Of a stretch of 64,000 nucleotides of DNA, positions 27,100 to 38,789 are shown one piece after another. Every line of letters begins with the position of its first letter. Position 1 is the first letter of the stretch. The position numbers and the translations under genes were made by a program. The stretch is taken from the NCBI GenBank assembly GCA_028335825.1, contig JAIOKI010000019.1:62001-126000 (forward strand), in the 5' to 3' direction. Source of the DNA: Nosema muscidifuracis (Eukaryota; Microsporidia; Nosematidae). The notes below the pieces were generated by a model. The model ran no database searches. It saw nothing but the letters and a program-made list of their open reading frames with translations, and was not told where the DNA came from.

Positions 27100-30000
27100 A
27101 TTTGATATCAAAAAGAAGTGTTAACTCCAATGAAGAAACTTGTGCTGAATTAGATACAAGAAACATGCGAACAATGAAATTTAAGATAAAAATTAAAGAA
27201 CTAAATGTAGAGTTTAAAGAGAAGTTACTTTTTATAGATGACTTAAGAACTCTGGACCTACTTAAATGGTTAGAAGAATTTGATGAGATCGCCAAGAAAG
27301 GATCTTGGACAGAAATACAACGGTTTGAGGTAATGAAAAACCTTATAAGAGATAAGTCGCTTAATTTAAATAAGGACATTGTAGACTATGATGTACTAAA
27401 AAATACATTGCTGATAAGAAGATACCCCATCGAGGAAGTGGATGCTCTAATCAAAAAGTTAGATTACGTTAAACAGATTCACTTTATAACGATAAAGGAA
27501 TATGTAGAAGAAATTGATAAAGCTCTTAGGCTTTACAGATGCCATTACGCGATAAGCGATGAAGAATACAACCGAAGCTTTGCTGAGTATTTTAATAAAG
27601 GCTTAGGTATAAATACTAGCGACGAACTGATGAAGCATTTCTTTAGAAGCATGGAAGAAACTATAGCTTTCCTAGATGGTGTAGAAAAGCGTGTATTAGG
27701 TAAAATAATGGAAAGAACTTAATATGTGAAGGAAATTAGAAAAGATGAAATTCCTAAGATTACAGGAAAAACCGCGTTATCATTTAGTAAAAACGAAGTT
27801 ACTGGTAAGTGGTGCAAGAAGCACAACACTTCGTCACACAATTTTGAGGAGTGCTATACAAATCCTAAAAATGTCAATAAGAATACCAAAAAGGAAGAAA
27901 GAAAGATGATGGTTATTCACGAACCACGTGAATACAACGAACTAATTGAGATAACAGGAAGAATCAACGAGAATTCAATGAAATTTACATCATATCTTGG
28001 TGCAGTACGTAGCTATATACGGAGAGATGTCGCCAAAAAATTAAAGTTGGAACTAAATGAGGATAAAAAATATCTACTGTGTTTGGTAATAATACTAGAG
28101 AATATTTCGATAAATATGTTACTGTAAGAATAGGATTCAAAGAGGGTGGCAAGGATTATGAAAAGAAATTTTATATTATTGAAAAGTGTCCAGTGGAAAT
28201 TTTGCTAGGATTTGACTTTTTAGAGAATAGTGGCGCGATGATTGATCTAAAAAATAAGAGGTTAAGACTATACGATGACATCCTAACTTTAAGAAATAAT
28301 AATAAAATTGAGGAGTCGGATAAGATGTTTTATGAGAAACTATGTTTAATTAAAGACGAAAATTTTACAGAGGTACGAGCGAAGTTAAAGGAAGTGCTTG
28401 AAAATTGTGCTAAAAAAGTAGATATCAATAAGCCTATGAAAATAGAGCCTATCGAAATTAAGGTTGATGAAACTAAAGTATTAAATAAAGGATTGCAATT
28501 TTACCAAGTTCCAGACAAATTTAAATTAAAAGCTAAGGAAGAAATTTTAAGACTTATTAATGAAGAGATAATTGAGGAAACAAAAAGTTATTTTTCAAGT
28601 CCTGCTTTTCTAATCAAGAAGAAAACAAATGATCTAAGATTGGTCGTTGATTATCGGAGATTAAATTTAGGGGTCATTGAAGATATCTGTGAAATACCGA
28701 ATATTGATGCGAATCTACGGAGCATGAAAAATACAAAACTTTTTAGTAAAATTGATTTAAAAAATGGTTTTTATCAACTTCCGATACATGAAAAAAGCAG
28801 AAAATATACAGCATTTAGCTTACTGGGTAAACAATATCAATACAAAAGACTACCTTTCGGAATAAAAACAGGTCCTAAAACTTTCCAAAGGGCCGTAAAC
28901 GACATATTAGGAGATCTTAATAACGTATTTGTGTATATTGATGATATTGTAATTTTCACTCAGACAGTCGAAGAACATATTAATACTTTAAAAACGATTT
29001 GTAAACGATTTACAAAATACAATGTAAACATAAATTTTCAAAAATCAGAATTATTAAAAGATAGAATCGAGGTATTAGGAAGCATAGTAGATAAAAACGG
29101 AATATACCCCGATATTACTAGTATACAGCATAAAATTACATTTAATGAAGAAATTAAAAACAAAAGAGATGTTCAGAGAGTCTTAGAAGTGTTGAATTGG
29201 TACAGAAAGTTCGTACCATCTCTGAGTACAAAACTAATTCCAATTACTGAGTTGTTGAAGAAGGAAGTTAAATTTACATGGAATGATACCCATAAAAAAT
29301 CCTGAAAGAAATTAAATCCTACGTAGAAACAGAGGGAGGATTATGCTTCGAAGATTATAAAAAAAGTTTATCTTACAATGTGACGCTTGCAACGAAGGCA
29401 TGGGTGCAGTATTACTCCAAGATCACGGAGTTATTGGTTATTATAGTAAAAAATTTAGCGACACTGAAATAAACTACACGATAGTAGAAAAAGAGCTGTA
29501 TGCTATCATAAAATCATTAGACTATTTTCGAAAGATTATATCAGGAAGTTATGTTGAAGTATTTACAGATAACAAAAACTGTGTTTATCAGAATAAAAAA
29601 TTAGTTCAAGGATAGAAAAGTGGAAGATGTTACTTAATGAATATAAATGTGATATATTTTTAATCAAAGGGGATGAGAATGCGATTGCAGATCTATTATC
29701 AAGAAATTTTATGTTTATTAATAATAAGGAGATAGATAAACACGAGGATGAGTATATAAGAAATATCAAGAAATTCGCAGAACTGCCTGCAAATTCAAAG
29801 GATGTTTTTCGAATAGATATAAGGGTAGGATAGTTATGAAAGAGAACAAAAGCATGGCATTCCTGAAATACATGCATATGTATGCAGTACACCCAGGAAG
29901 TATAGTTTTATATTACAATATAAAAGATACATTTTCTATTCCAAATATTAAAAAGAAAATTAAAATTATAACAAGAGGTTGTAAGAAATGTAACAAATTT

Positions 30001-30785
30001 AAGAAAAATATCGGAAAAACGCAACATGTTGAGGTTTCACATATAAAGTCGGATAAGTTATTTTCTAAAGTATCTAGTAATATTTATGGACCATTTTCAT
30101 TATCTGAATTTTCTACTGAAGTGATTAATCAGAAAGAATTTTACATTACTATAAAAGATGTATTTTCAAGATATACATTAGTTAAGTTAGTATATGAGGT
30201 AACGGACAAAGCAATCGTCAAAACTGTACAGGAGTGGATCACGAAATTCGGAGCCCCAAAACAGATGTTAACGGATAATGGCAGACAATATACAGCATCT
30301 AAAACACAGAAGTATTTTAGCGAGATGGGAATAAGGCATATAAAGATACCAATATATTTGCCAAAAAACAATGGTATTAGCGAAAGACTCAATCAGTTAA
30401 TTTCAGAGGTTCTTAGGATGAACAAAGGAAAGGATCTTAAGTTTATTACAGAGCAGATCCATAGAAAATTGAACGTGAACTATAAAAGATCTTTAAGAAC
30501 AGGACCAGAAACAATAATAAGGAAGTACAATCTTTTTGATCCATTGAGGAGGGAGAAAAAAGTTTCACTTATTAGTAAAAACAATGGAGGATGCGAGAAA
30601 AAACTTTAAGGGTTATGACATAGGCTCATATGTATACATAAAAAACTTTAATAATAATAAACTTAATCCACAATACATCGGACCATACAAAATAGTCAAT
30701 AAAGGGTCGAAAGGATATTGGTATGAGCTAGAAAATTCTAAAGAAATGGTTCACTTATCAGATCTGAAGGCTGGAGAAGGTAGCA

Positions 30786-30948
30786 TGTGGTGAACCACAT
30801 AATTATTTTTATTTTTTCTTTTGTTATTTCTACATGTCATCTAAAAATATATAGGAAAGTTTATAAAAGAAGGGCATGAAAGAATTAAATAATAAAAATA
30901 ATTCGATAAAATCTATATTGAAGACCTATTTCACGATAGGATACCATA
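30786..30948 (+). repeat. 3' LTR of the Ty3-type element
   Basis: Starts TGTGGTGAACCAC after a purine-rich tract (CTGGAGAAGG) and ends GGATACCATA. It is followed directly by TCTTT, the same 5 bp that precede the 5' LTR. Confidence 0.9.
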
Positions 30949-31659
30949 TCTTTATTTATATATTCGTCATTTACACGCAAGCTAATTGTTATTAAATGTT
31001 GAATTATTTGAAAAGAAAAGGTTGAAATTGCGTAATTAGGTCAAACCAAACATTTTTCATTTAATTTAGTGACGTTATATACTACATTTAATCATCTTAT
31101 TAATTATTTCAAATGATGTAAGAACATTTAAATTTCACTCGCTCAGCTTACTTATTCTTAAGACGCTATCTATGTCATCCTCTAACACACTGATAATATT
31201 AATGAATTCATTGACTCCAGGGAAAGTTACGTATTCGTTCTTATTTTTTAAAAAAGATTATTTAGAAAAAGTTCCTTACAATCTACTTGGGTATAGTTTT
31301 TTTTTTGAATCATATAGACAATCAAACTTGCTCACTTCATCAGCTCTCATCTTAAGGTTTGTTTTATTATTTTTTATATCTTCGAAATCTCTAAAAAGCC
31401 TGCTTTTATATAGTTCGTATTAACATCGATTCTTCTGTATTCTTCTTCTATAAATAAGAAGTTAATTTTTATATTTACGAATATGCTTGCTAGGTCCTAC
31501 TTCCGTACCACCGCTTGGTTATTATCTCGGAACATAATTTTTACTCTTTCTTGCTCTTTTGGTTATAATTCGATTGTGTTTTTAAACTTATCGATAAGGT
31601 TTACAATTTCTTGGAGTGTTAAATTTTACTCTTAAAACTAAGTCTACAGTTAGATGGAA

Positions 31660-33050
31660 TCTTATTTTTCTATGTGAATTTACAAGTAAAGTTTTTGGTC
31701 ATTAATGGAAGATTTTTAAATAAGCTGAATTTTAATCATGTTCGTCGCGATAAATTATTTTATAGAAATCAGATTCGGTGTCATGGTTTAATTTAAGAAA
31801 AAAATAGTTATCAAAATTTATGTATTATTTTTACGCCATTGAATTGTTTATTAAGACAAAAAAAATGTTCATTACAATTTTACATCTTATGATGTTCCAA
31901 TTATTTATACTGGGTTTCCGTGTTTTTATCTTTAATTATTCAAAAATATTATTGGGGTATTTACTGAAAAAGAGAATTTGTAATTGATTTAATGTATTCA
32001 TTTGCAAACCAGCGCTGCTAAGCATCTTTTTATCTTTTTTAACGATTTCTTTTAGTATTTTTAGGTCATCAATAAATAGCAAATGATTATTTCCGTAGCT
32101 AAATTCTTTTGTTGGTGATATTTGTACATTTAAAATAGACTATTGAATCTTTTATTTGGGAATCCATTATTATAAAAAAAGTAAGGAAGAAATAAGATGT
32201 CGTCTCCAGTATTTATTTGTTTATATTCCACTGCTTTAATAAATTTTGGCACCAATTTAGATAAATTTATGGATTATATGCAGGGCATTAAGTATCTATG
32301 ACCAATCAGTTCATACTGCTATCATTTGTATTAATCATTTAATAAAAAGTCGATAATTGCCTTTTCTTTGGGATAATGCACGTTTCTAATCGTGCCCATC
32401 TAGTTATTTTATATGATCTTTCTATTTTCTAATTCGAGTTGCATCATTTTTGTTACATATTTAGTCATAAGTTTATATGTATTCAATATGCAGATCACCG
32501 ATCTAAATTCCGAGTCATTTTTTGCCTCTTTTTAGAGATCAGATACTAAATTCCCGTGTATAATCAGCTTTCTTCTTCGATGCATTCTGATTTTATTAAC
32601 TCATACAAAGTTGCATGCAAACAATTTAATATTTTATTCAACTCAGTAGTATTTAAATCTAATAATAAAAAACAATTTCTTGTTAGATATTCTAAACTGT
32701 GTCGTTTGCTGTATGCATGCATTGGATAGTATTTTTTTAAATATATTAGTGTTGTCAAATAAGCCTTGTCCTCACATTTTATTTCATAATTCTATTACTT
32801 TTTGGAAGGAAAATCAATCTTTATTATCTGGATTCTTCCGTAACTTCTTTGTAAATTTTAAATTTTCTAAATTCTATTCTTTTGTAGTAGAAGTTGTGCT
32901 TTTTTTCATATATAAGAATATTTTATTTTTCTTACTATGATCTTTGTATATATCTTCATAATGTCTCTTACTAATTTTGTTTTTTATTATTGTTAGCTTC
33001 GATTTAGACTTCTCAAATATTTCTAACTTTTTTATTATATTTTGCAATTC
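31660..33050 (-). mobile_element. Second RLE-type LINE relic (minus strand)
   Basis: On the minus strand, a block near 32.40-32.35 kb reads MGTIRNVHYPKEKAII (compare the QLGTVRNVxGPKEQA block of RLE LINEs), and RT motif C (HLLFIDDLKIL) lies near 32.08-32.05 kb. Since the neighbouring LINE at 23.6-31.65 kb has its own motif C near 26.26 kb, this is a separate copy. Many stops, boundaries approximate. Confidence 0.55.
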
Positions 33051-33059
33051 TTTCAGCAT

Positions 33060-34490
33060 ACCGTAGGAAAAGATTACTAGTAAAAAAAATATTGTGGTAT
33101 ACTTTCATATTAATCAAACGTCAATTTAATAACGTAAAAAAGAAACAATTAGAAATAAAAATAGACTAAATTAATTGTTTTATCAAGGATATATAGGCAA
33201 GTTTATGACAATTTTGGATATATATTCACTTTGTTTTTATCTCTTGATACATCGACTGTGAAATTCGTATAATTCCAACAACATCAGTTAATTTTGAGAA
33301 TAAGTAATTTATATGTTTATCTAAAATTTTATTTAAATGATTTATTATCTTCATTCACGTTGTCTCTTAGGATTTTATACTTTTTCTTACAATAAAGTAC
33401 AACTTTGTCTTTTGCTTTTCTTATTTCATTTACGAAAAAATTCTTAACATGTAAATACTTTTCTTGGATGCGACCTATGACCTCTTATATTACTTTTCTA
33501 TCTTTATTCATTCTTTTAATGAGTCATTTTGCTTGTATAAGTGGTTTGTGACGGTTTTCCAAAGTACTTGCAATATGAATTAGATCATTTTTCTAAACTT
33601 TTTGAGTAAGGTGTTTACGTTGTGCTTTTCACAAAATGTTTTATTTACTAGCTTTAAATTTCATCTTGGCATTCTATAAAACCTCTTAAGTAGACTAAAG
33701 TTGTACATATACTGATCTTAGACATTAAAAACTTATGAGAAAGTATGTTCTAAGTTTATCAGCTTCTTTAAAATTGTTTTTGTCTGTTTTTTTCTAATTG
33801 ATCGTTTGTAGCCCTCATATATATTAAATAAAAATATATTTCTATTAAATTTAAATGCCTTATTTTCGTTGGAAATATCGGGGTTTATACTATTGATGAT
33901 TTTCTATTATTTATGTTTGATGATTGTAGAGAAACTGACTGTTTCTAAGCAGTATACCATTTATTGCACTGCTACAACATTTCTTTAAAAAGGCCAAAAT
34001 TTATTCAATCTCAGTTTGCTTTATTCAATATATATTTCAAATTTTTAATATATAATCAAGAGGTATTGATCTGATTATTACAAAACAAAGCAGTCATTCT
34101 ACTGTCAACTAATCTGTAGAGTTTTTTTTTCTTAGATGATCACTCTGTAACCTATCTCAAATGCGAAATCGATCCTCATTCTACCTATCTAAAAATTTTT
34201 ATAATTGCTACAAACCTTTTCTACTATTTTTTAGTTTATGTTTGTTTATTCTCAAAATGCTAGTCCCTAATCCTTTTAATATGACAATCTCATTTAACCA
34301 TCCATGTTTTACTATGAGAGTAATGTTGATCAATATATTAAAAGATAAATTAAAAGCAAAAGTTACTTTATGTATGCATCTATGGTATCAAACTACATAT
34401 TTTTTTTATTTTTTCTCAAAACGAATTTTTATTAAACAATTTTTGAAGAAGAAGACAGAAAATGAGGAGAACATATAATGACTAAAACAA
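33060..34490. other. Unassigned, probably transposon-derived
   Basis: The minus strand between 33.65 and 33.3 kb has a Lys-rich, helix-like open stretch interrupted by few stops. It could be an N-terminal region of a LINE or another protein relic, but I cannot assign it. A 105-codon plus-strand frame at 34,161-34,478 has no recognisable motif. Confidence 0.35.
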
Positions 34491-34499
34491 AGAATACAC

Positions 34500-36110
34500 A
34501 AAGAAAAATCATTAAACACCCTTTATATGTTTCTATATAAAGCTGACATTTTTTGTTCACCCACCTGAGATTAGCACAAAATCTTTCCTAATTGAGTTCT
34601 CCAAACCCGAAAACTTTTGAATCTTTTTCACACCATTTGATTAATTATTTCTACGAATCCTACTGTCTGATATTTCAATGGTTACGCAAAGTCCCAAGTC
34701 ATTCCATATTTTGACTGAGTTGTGTTATTCTTATATTCCAATGCTAAATCGAAAAGAATTATTTTTGGTGCACCTTTTCCTATTTATTATAAACTCTAGA
34801 ATAAACTTTTTTATAAATATGTCTCTTTTTATGGAAAGCAACTGAATTTATATTCATTTTGTATATTGATAATATCTACAATAATAAATACATTAACCTC
34901 TTTAAAGGATCCTTTCAATCAGGTCCACTTTTTAAAAATCATTACGGACTTTGGAAACTATAACCTTATTTTTAGTATTCATCCTAGGTCCTCCTGTCTT
35001 TGTGAATATCAAAGACCTGTTCAACAAGTTTCTTTCTATATCCTCTCTAACAGTATTTCAATTATACTTGGAACAATTAAGAAATATATTATATTCACTG
35101 AAAAATGTTCATATACTTTATAATATTCTTTTATGATCTTATTTTCTTATTATTATTAGTCGAACATTTCACTTCATGATACAATTTTGGATTTTTTGCA
35201 TCTTAATAAGCCCATCAGCTACATTAGTACCTTCACAGATGCACTTGCTTTAAATGAAAATGTCTTCAATCTCAATGACCATATCAAAATCATTATTTGA
35301 GAATTAATGGTCAGTTTTCAATGTGAGTTATTTTCCAAAAAAAGTAGTGTCTGTAATATTTAGTTTCCTTAACTATCCCAAGCAATTCTTTAGCAGCTAG
35401 CTAGTTTTTTGCGCTAAGATCGAACTGATTCTATAATACGACGCATTCATGATCAGAAAAGATTTTCGATAAAATCGGGTTATGTACATTCAGAACCTTG
35501 ATCTATTATTTCCAGATTTCTTTAAAGCTGCGGAAACATATTCATTTACTACAGGTGGTTTTTGGCCGTTCTTTAGTTTATCAAAGAGAGGAATCATAAC
35601 AACTGCATATCCTGGTATAAATTCACTACATTATTTTGTTGTCCCAAGAACGAGAGTAACTCTTTTAGCATCGCTTAAATAGAGAAGTTATCAATTACTA
35701 AAACTTTTATGAGTTTGGGTTAATAATACCTTTAGCATTTACAACCCTCAAGATTTTAATTATCGACTTAAAAACCTACATTTGATTTTATTCTCTTAAT
35801 ACCAATCTAAATATTTTTCGTGATCATTCGTATTGTATGATAAGACAATAATATTATTCAGATAAAAAACAAATATACCTTTTTCCTCATAAAAATCTTG
35901 TATATATATTTTGAAAGATGGCTGAGGAATTATACGATACATACAAACTCTTTAGACTCATATAATCCACCTTCTTTAAGAAGGCAGTTTTCTCTTTATC
36001 ACTTTGTTCAACTTTAATATAGTAATATCATAAGGTTGTATCTAGCATTACAAAACCTAGACTTCCCAAGAGTATCAATATGTGGTATATGATATCTGGA
36101 GATTTCTCAA
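34500..36110 (-). mobile_element. Ty3/gypsy-like LTR retrotransposon relic (minus strand)
   Basis: A decayed fossil with many breaks. Reading right to left on the minus strand: RT patches near 36.0-35.9 kb (DKEKTAFLKK and a following SAIFQ), the post-RT FIPGYAVVMIPLFDKLK block near 35.63-35.55 kb, RNase H-like sequence near 35.45-35.35 kb, and integrase patches near 34.93-34.6 kb (GSFKEVNVFIIVDII, then TVGFVEIINQMV). No terminal repeats recognised. Confidence 0.55.
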
Positions 36111-36139
36111 AACGTCCAAAAATTAAAAAAAACAACTTC

Positions 36140-37110
36140 TATATATTATAGATTTCTATGAACACATGGGTAAAGATACCAATTAAAATGCTTCAATGCA
36201 AATTGTAATGGAAGAGCAATCAATTTTAATGATGAACATATTAAATCAAATAGTGACTATATGTACATTACATATTTCGAAAACGGTTTTTCATCTACAA
36301 TGGAGAGAAATATAATAGCTATACTTGCTAATTTACTATTTATTTCATTAAATAAACATATTATAAGACCATTATTTTTTTGTTAAAATTATGAGTTTGG
36401 TTCTTATAAAATTGCAAGAATGGTATCATTTGATAGTGTACTTCTATTTAAAGTGGAATTCTAATTACATGATATTTACTGGTTTTCAGATTCAGCTAAT
36501 TTTGATATTACTAAACTTAATTAATCAAATGGCAGAAAATTTCTCTTGAATACTGAGTTAGATAGTGAAAAAATATTTTTGCTTGTGATATAGAGCGATT
36601 TTAAGTCTTCTTCGAGTTATTTAAATCAAATATATATTATAAACGGAGATTTCAATGAACAGAGTTTTTCTCTATCTATTGTTTTCTTTAGAATAAAATT
36701 GAAAAAAACCTATATTGATGTTTTTAGTCTAAATTGTTCTTCTCTGCCCAATCAATTAGTAATTTCTAATACAATACAAATAGATTTTGAAGCAGATACC
36801 TATAATACAATAAGAATGTTCTCCTTATATGCTCAGATACAGAATGTTTTTTTACTTTAGACAAGATAATAGAAGAGTGTTCAGAGTTTGCGAACTGTCT
36901 CATTATATATTTTAAATAGATATTTTGAGACTTTGTACAGATGTTTACTGCTTTAGCTCTAATTCCAATTGATGATTTTGGAACTTTATAAGAAATATAT
37001 ACAATTTTTATTAGGTTATGTAGAAAAAATTAGCTGTCCATTATCAGGTCATTCTGTGATAATGACATATTATCTCACTATTGTACTCTTCGGGATAAGC
37101 TAATAATATC
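36140..37110 (+). mobile_element. Possible APE-type LINE endonuclease relic
   Basis: Pieces of the plus strand fit an endonuclease/exonuclease/phosphatase fold of APE-type LINEs: NANCNGRAINFNDEHI near 36.2 kb (compare the N-terminal WNCNGL-type strand), YIINGDFNEQSF near 36.64 kb (the GDFN block with catalytic Asp and Asn), and ISCPLSGHSVIM near 37.03 kb (the S-D-H block, with Gly in place of Asp). It is broken by several stops. It could be the front part of the CCHC-type LINE family seen at 5.6 and 50-51 kb, but no sequence overlap shows that. Confidence 0.4.
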
Positions 37111-37119
37111 GCCAAAAGA

Positions 37120-38780
37120 TTTTATTCAAAACTTTATGAGATAATTAATAAAAATAATTTTAGTTTCTTGTAGTATCTTAATACTCTTAAAGATATTTAA
37201 ATATTGATTGAAGTAGAACTTAATAGAATGGTTGCAGAAATAAAGCCAAAAAAAAAGAAATAGAAATTTAGAAGTTGTGGTTCTCTTATAATGAACATCT
37301 AATTATTTTGGAATAACTTTTGTGTGGATTAAGGGAAGAAATTAAATTAGATGTTTAAATATATATTTTTTGGGGGATATAACCATTATATCTAGTCTTA
37401 TTAGTAATCTGATTTAAAAATCGAATATCTTTTTTCACTGGTATGATTCGACTGCATCAAAGGATGTTTCTTTAACATATAATTTCTTAGCGTAATTTTT
37501 AGCTATCTCATAATCAATTGTCTTTTTGTAATTTACTAATCTTATTGTTGCTCCAATTACAAATTTGTTATACCTTTTTAAATATTATGTTTACCTTTAT
37601 ACATACATAAAACTTCGATATTTTCATTGAAAAAATATCTAAATTGAGTTCTATCATTATTTTAGCTTTACTATACAATTTATATTCGAAATTATTAGCA
37701 TCAGTTAAATTATTTCTCTTTTTAAAAATTCAGTGATAAACATTGTCAAATACAAAAAGTTTACTTGTGTCGTTGGAATCAAAATTCATGCTTGTGACGA
37801 AATCTATGTATTACATATGATTACAACCAATAAGATTAAATTCGAAGAGTATGTTCAATTATTGGAGAAGCTGCTGAAGCAAGTGATTGTTACTAAAGAA
37901 AGTAGTAAAAACTTCATACTTACTATAACAAACCTGATATCGTAGTCTACGCTTATAGTAAAAGTAAGCTGGGCTATTAGTAATTACGAACGAAGTGATT
38001 TTCATAACCTGATTATTTGAATTCTTCAAATAATAAACTTTAATCTGCATAATCACTCTAATAGTGTTGCCACTAGAAGATTAAACTTGGCCTATATTAG
38101 TATCCTGAATTATTCCAGATCTATTACTTAAGTGCTGTTTATCGGTAATAGATATATATGTGCCGGAATATTAGACAATTTATCGTTTGAGTTGTGCATT
38201 AAGCCAATATAGCAGAGTTCTTCAAATATACACATTGTAAGTATCATGAGTAGACGTGTTATGCCATACGAAATATTTATTTCAGCTTTTAATTTATCTT
38301 CAGTCTCAACTCACTTCAAGATATGGCTGGAAACGCTATTCATGCTACATTTTAGCAGGATTTTTGAATTGGTCCCATATCTGAGAGTTCTTAGCTGATT
38401 GTAATAATAATGCCTTTTTAACCGGTAAATTACTTATGACTATTTGAGTAAGTGAGAAAATATTATATTTTTTAGATAATCATTAACATTTATAGAGCTG
38501 TCATGAAAAAACTATTATTCATAACAGATAATATAGTTTAAAATTATTCACAACTAGAATTAAACATCTCCAATTTACATCCAAAGTAGGCGATGAAAAA
38601 TTAGTCAAAATAATATTTTTACCGCAATAAATACAAGCTACTCCAAAGATTGTTTCTTAAGTAGTTCAATCAAAATTTAAATCAGAAGTAGATTTATATG
38701 TAAAAAATTGACAAAAATGAAAGTTTAATAATAGTTTATATTTTATTAGTAATATAGGCAACTATTTACTCATAAAATGT
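37120..38780. other. No gene recognised
   Basis: A 70-codon plus-strand frame (37,733-37,945) and its minus-strand overlap carry no motif I recognise. They may be worn transposase sequence. Confidence 0.4.
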
Positions 38781-38789
38781 CAAAACAAA

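Larger units (their letters stand above)
26938..30948 (+). mobile_element. Ty3/gypsy-type LTR retrotransposon, most complete copy
   Basis: A 4.0-kb element with direct LTRs of about 162 bp starting TG and ending TA, flanked by the 5-bp duplication TCTTT. Parts in order: gag-like region (about 27.0-27.7 kb), a Cys/His-containing segment and retroviral-type protease (about 27.8-28.3 kb), reverse transcriptase (about 28.4-29.2 kb, with the YIDDIVIF catalytic block near 28.94 kb), RNase H (about 29.3-29.75 kb), integrase with an N-terminal H-C zinc region and D,D-35-E core (about 29.85-30.5 kb), and a C-terminal GPYKIV-containing domain (about 30.6-30.79 kb). A purine-rich tract precedes the 3' LTR. 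RT-RH-IN order places it in the Ty3 group. All parts are present, but the coding region has about five breaks, so it is a fossil. The LTRs differ at roughly 6% of positions plus three one-base length differences, so it is much younger than the other LTR relics here. It lies inside a LINE. Confidence 0.9.
23635..31650 (-). mobile_element. RLE-type LINE split by two later insertions
   Basis: Three minus-strand segments appear to belong to one LINE. The first (about 31,650-30,954) is the N-terminal and pre-RT part, including EYVTFPGVNEFINII near 31.2 kb. The second (26,937-25,987) is the RT, with a YLIPRESFKTGKRLRTLTCLSNL-like region near 26.75-26.8 kb (described here as a worn RT block 1-2), motif A (LYIDIKKAFD) near 26.56-26.59 kb, motif C (FLFIDDI) near 26.26 kb, and a YKYLEITE thumb block near 26.1 kb. 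The third (24,763-23,635) carries GRGLMSL, a Cys/His knuckle and the endonuclease-like domain at 24.05-23.85 kb. It is interrupted by the Tc1/mariner element (24,766-25,984) and by the Ty3 LTR element (26,938-30,948), each with its own target duplication. The frames contain many stops. Confidence 0.7.

Noticed and set aside
29563-30392. Minus-strand frames of 83-109 codons
   Set aside because: Antisense shadows of the Ty3-type element's pol region.
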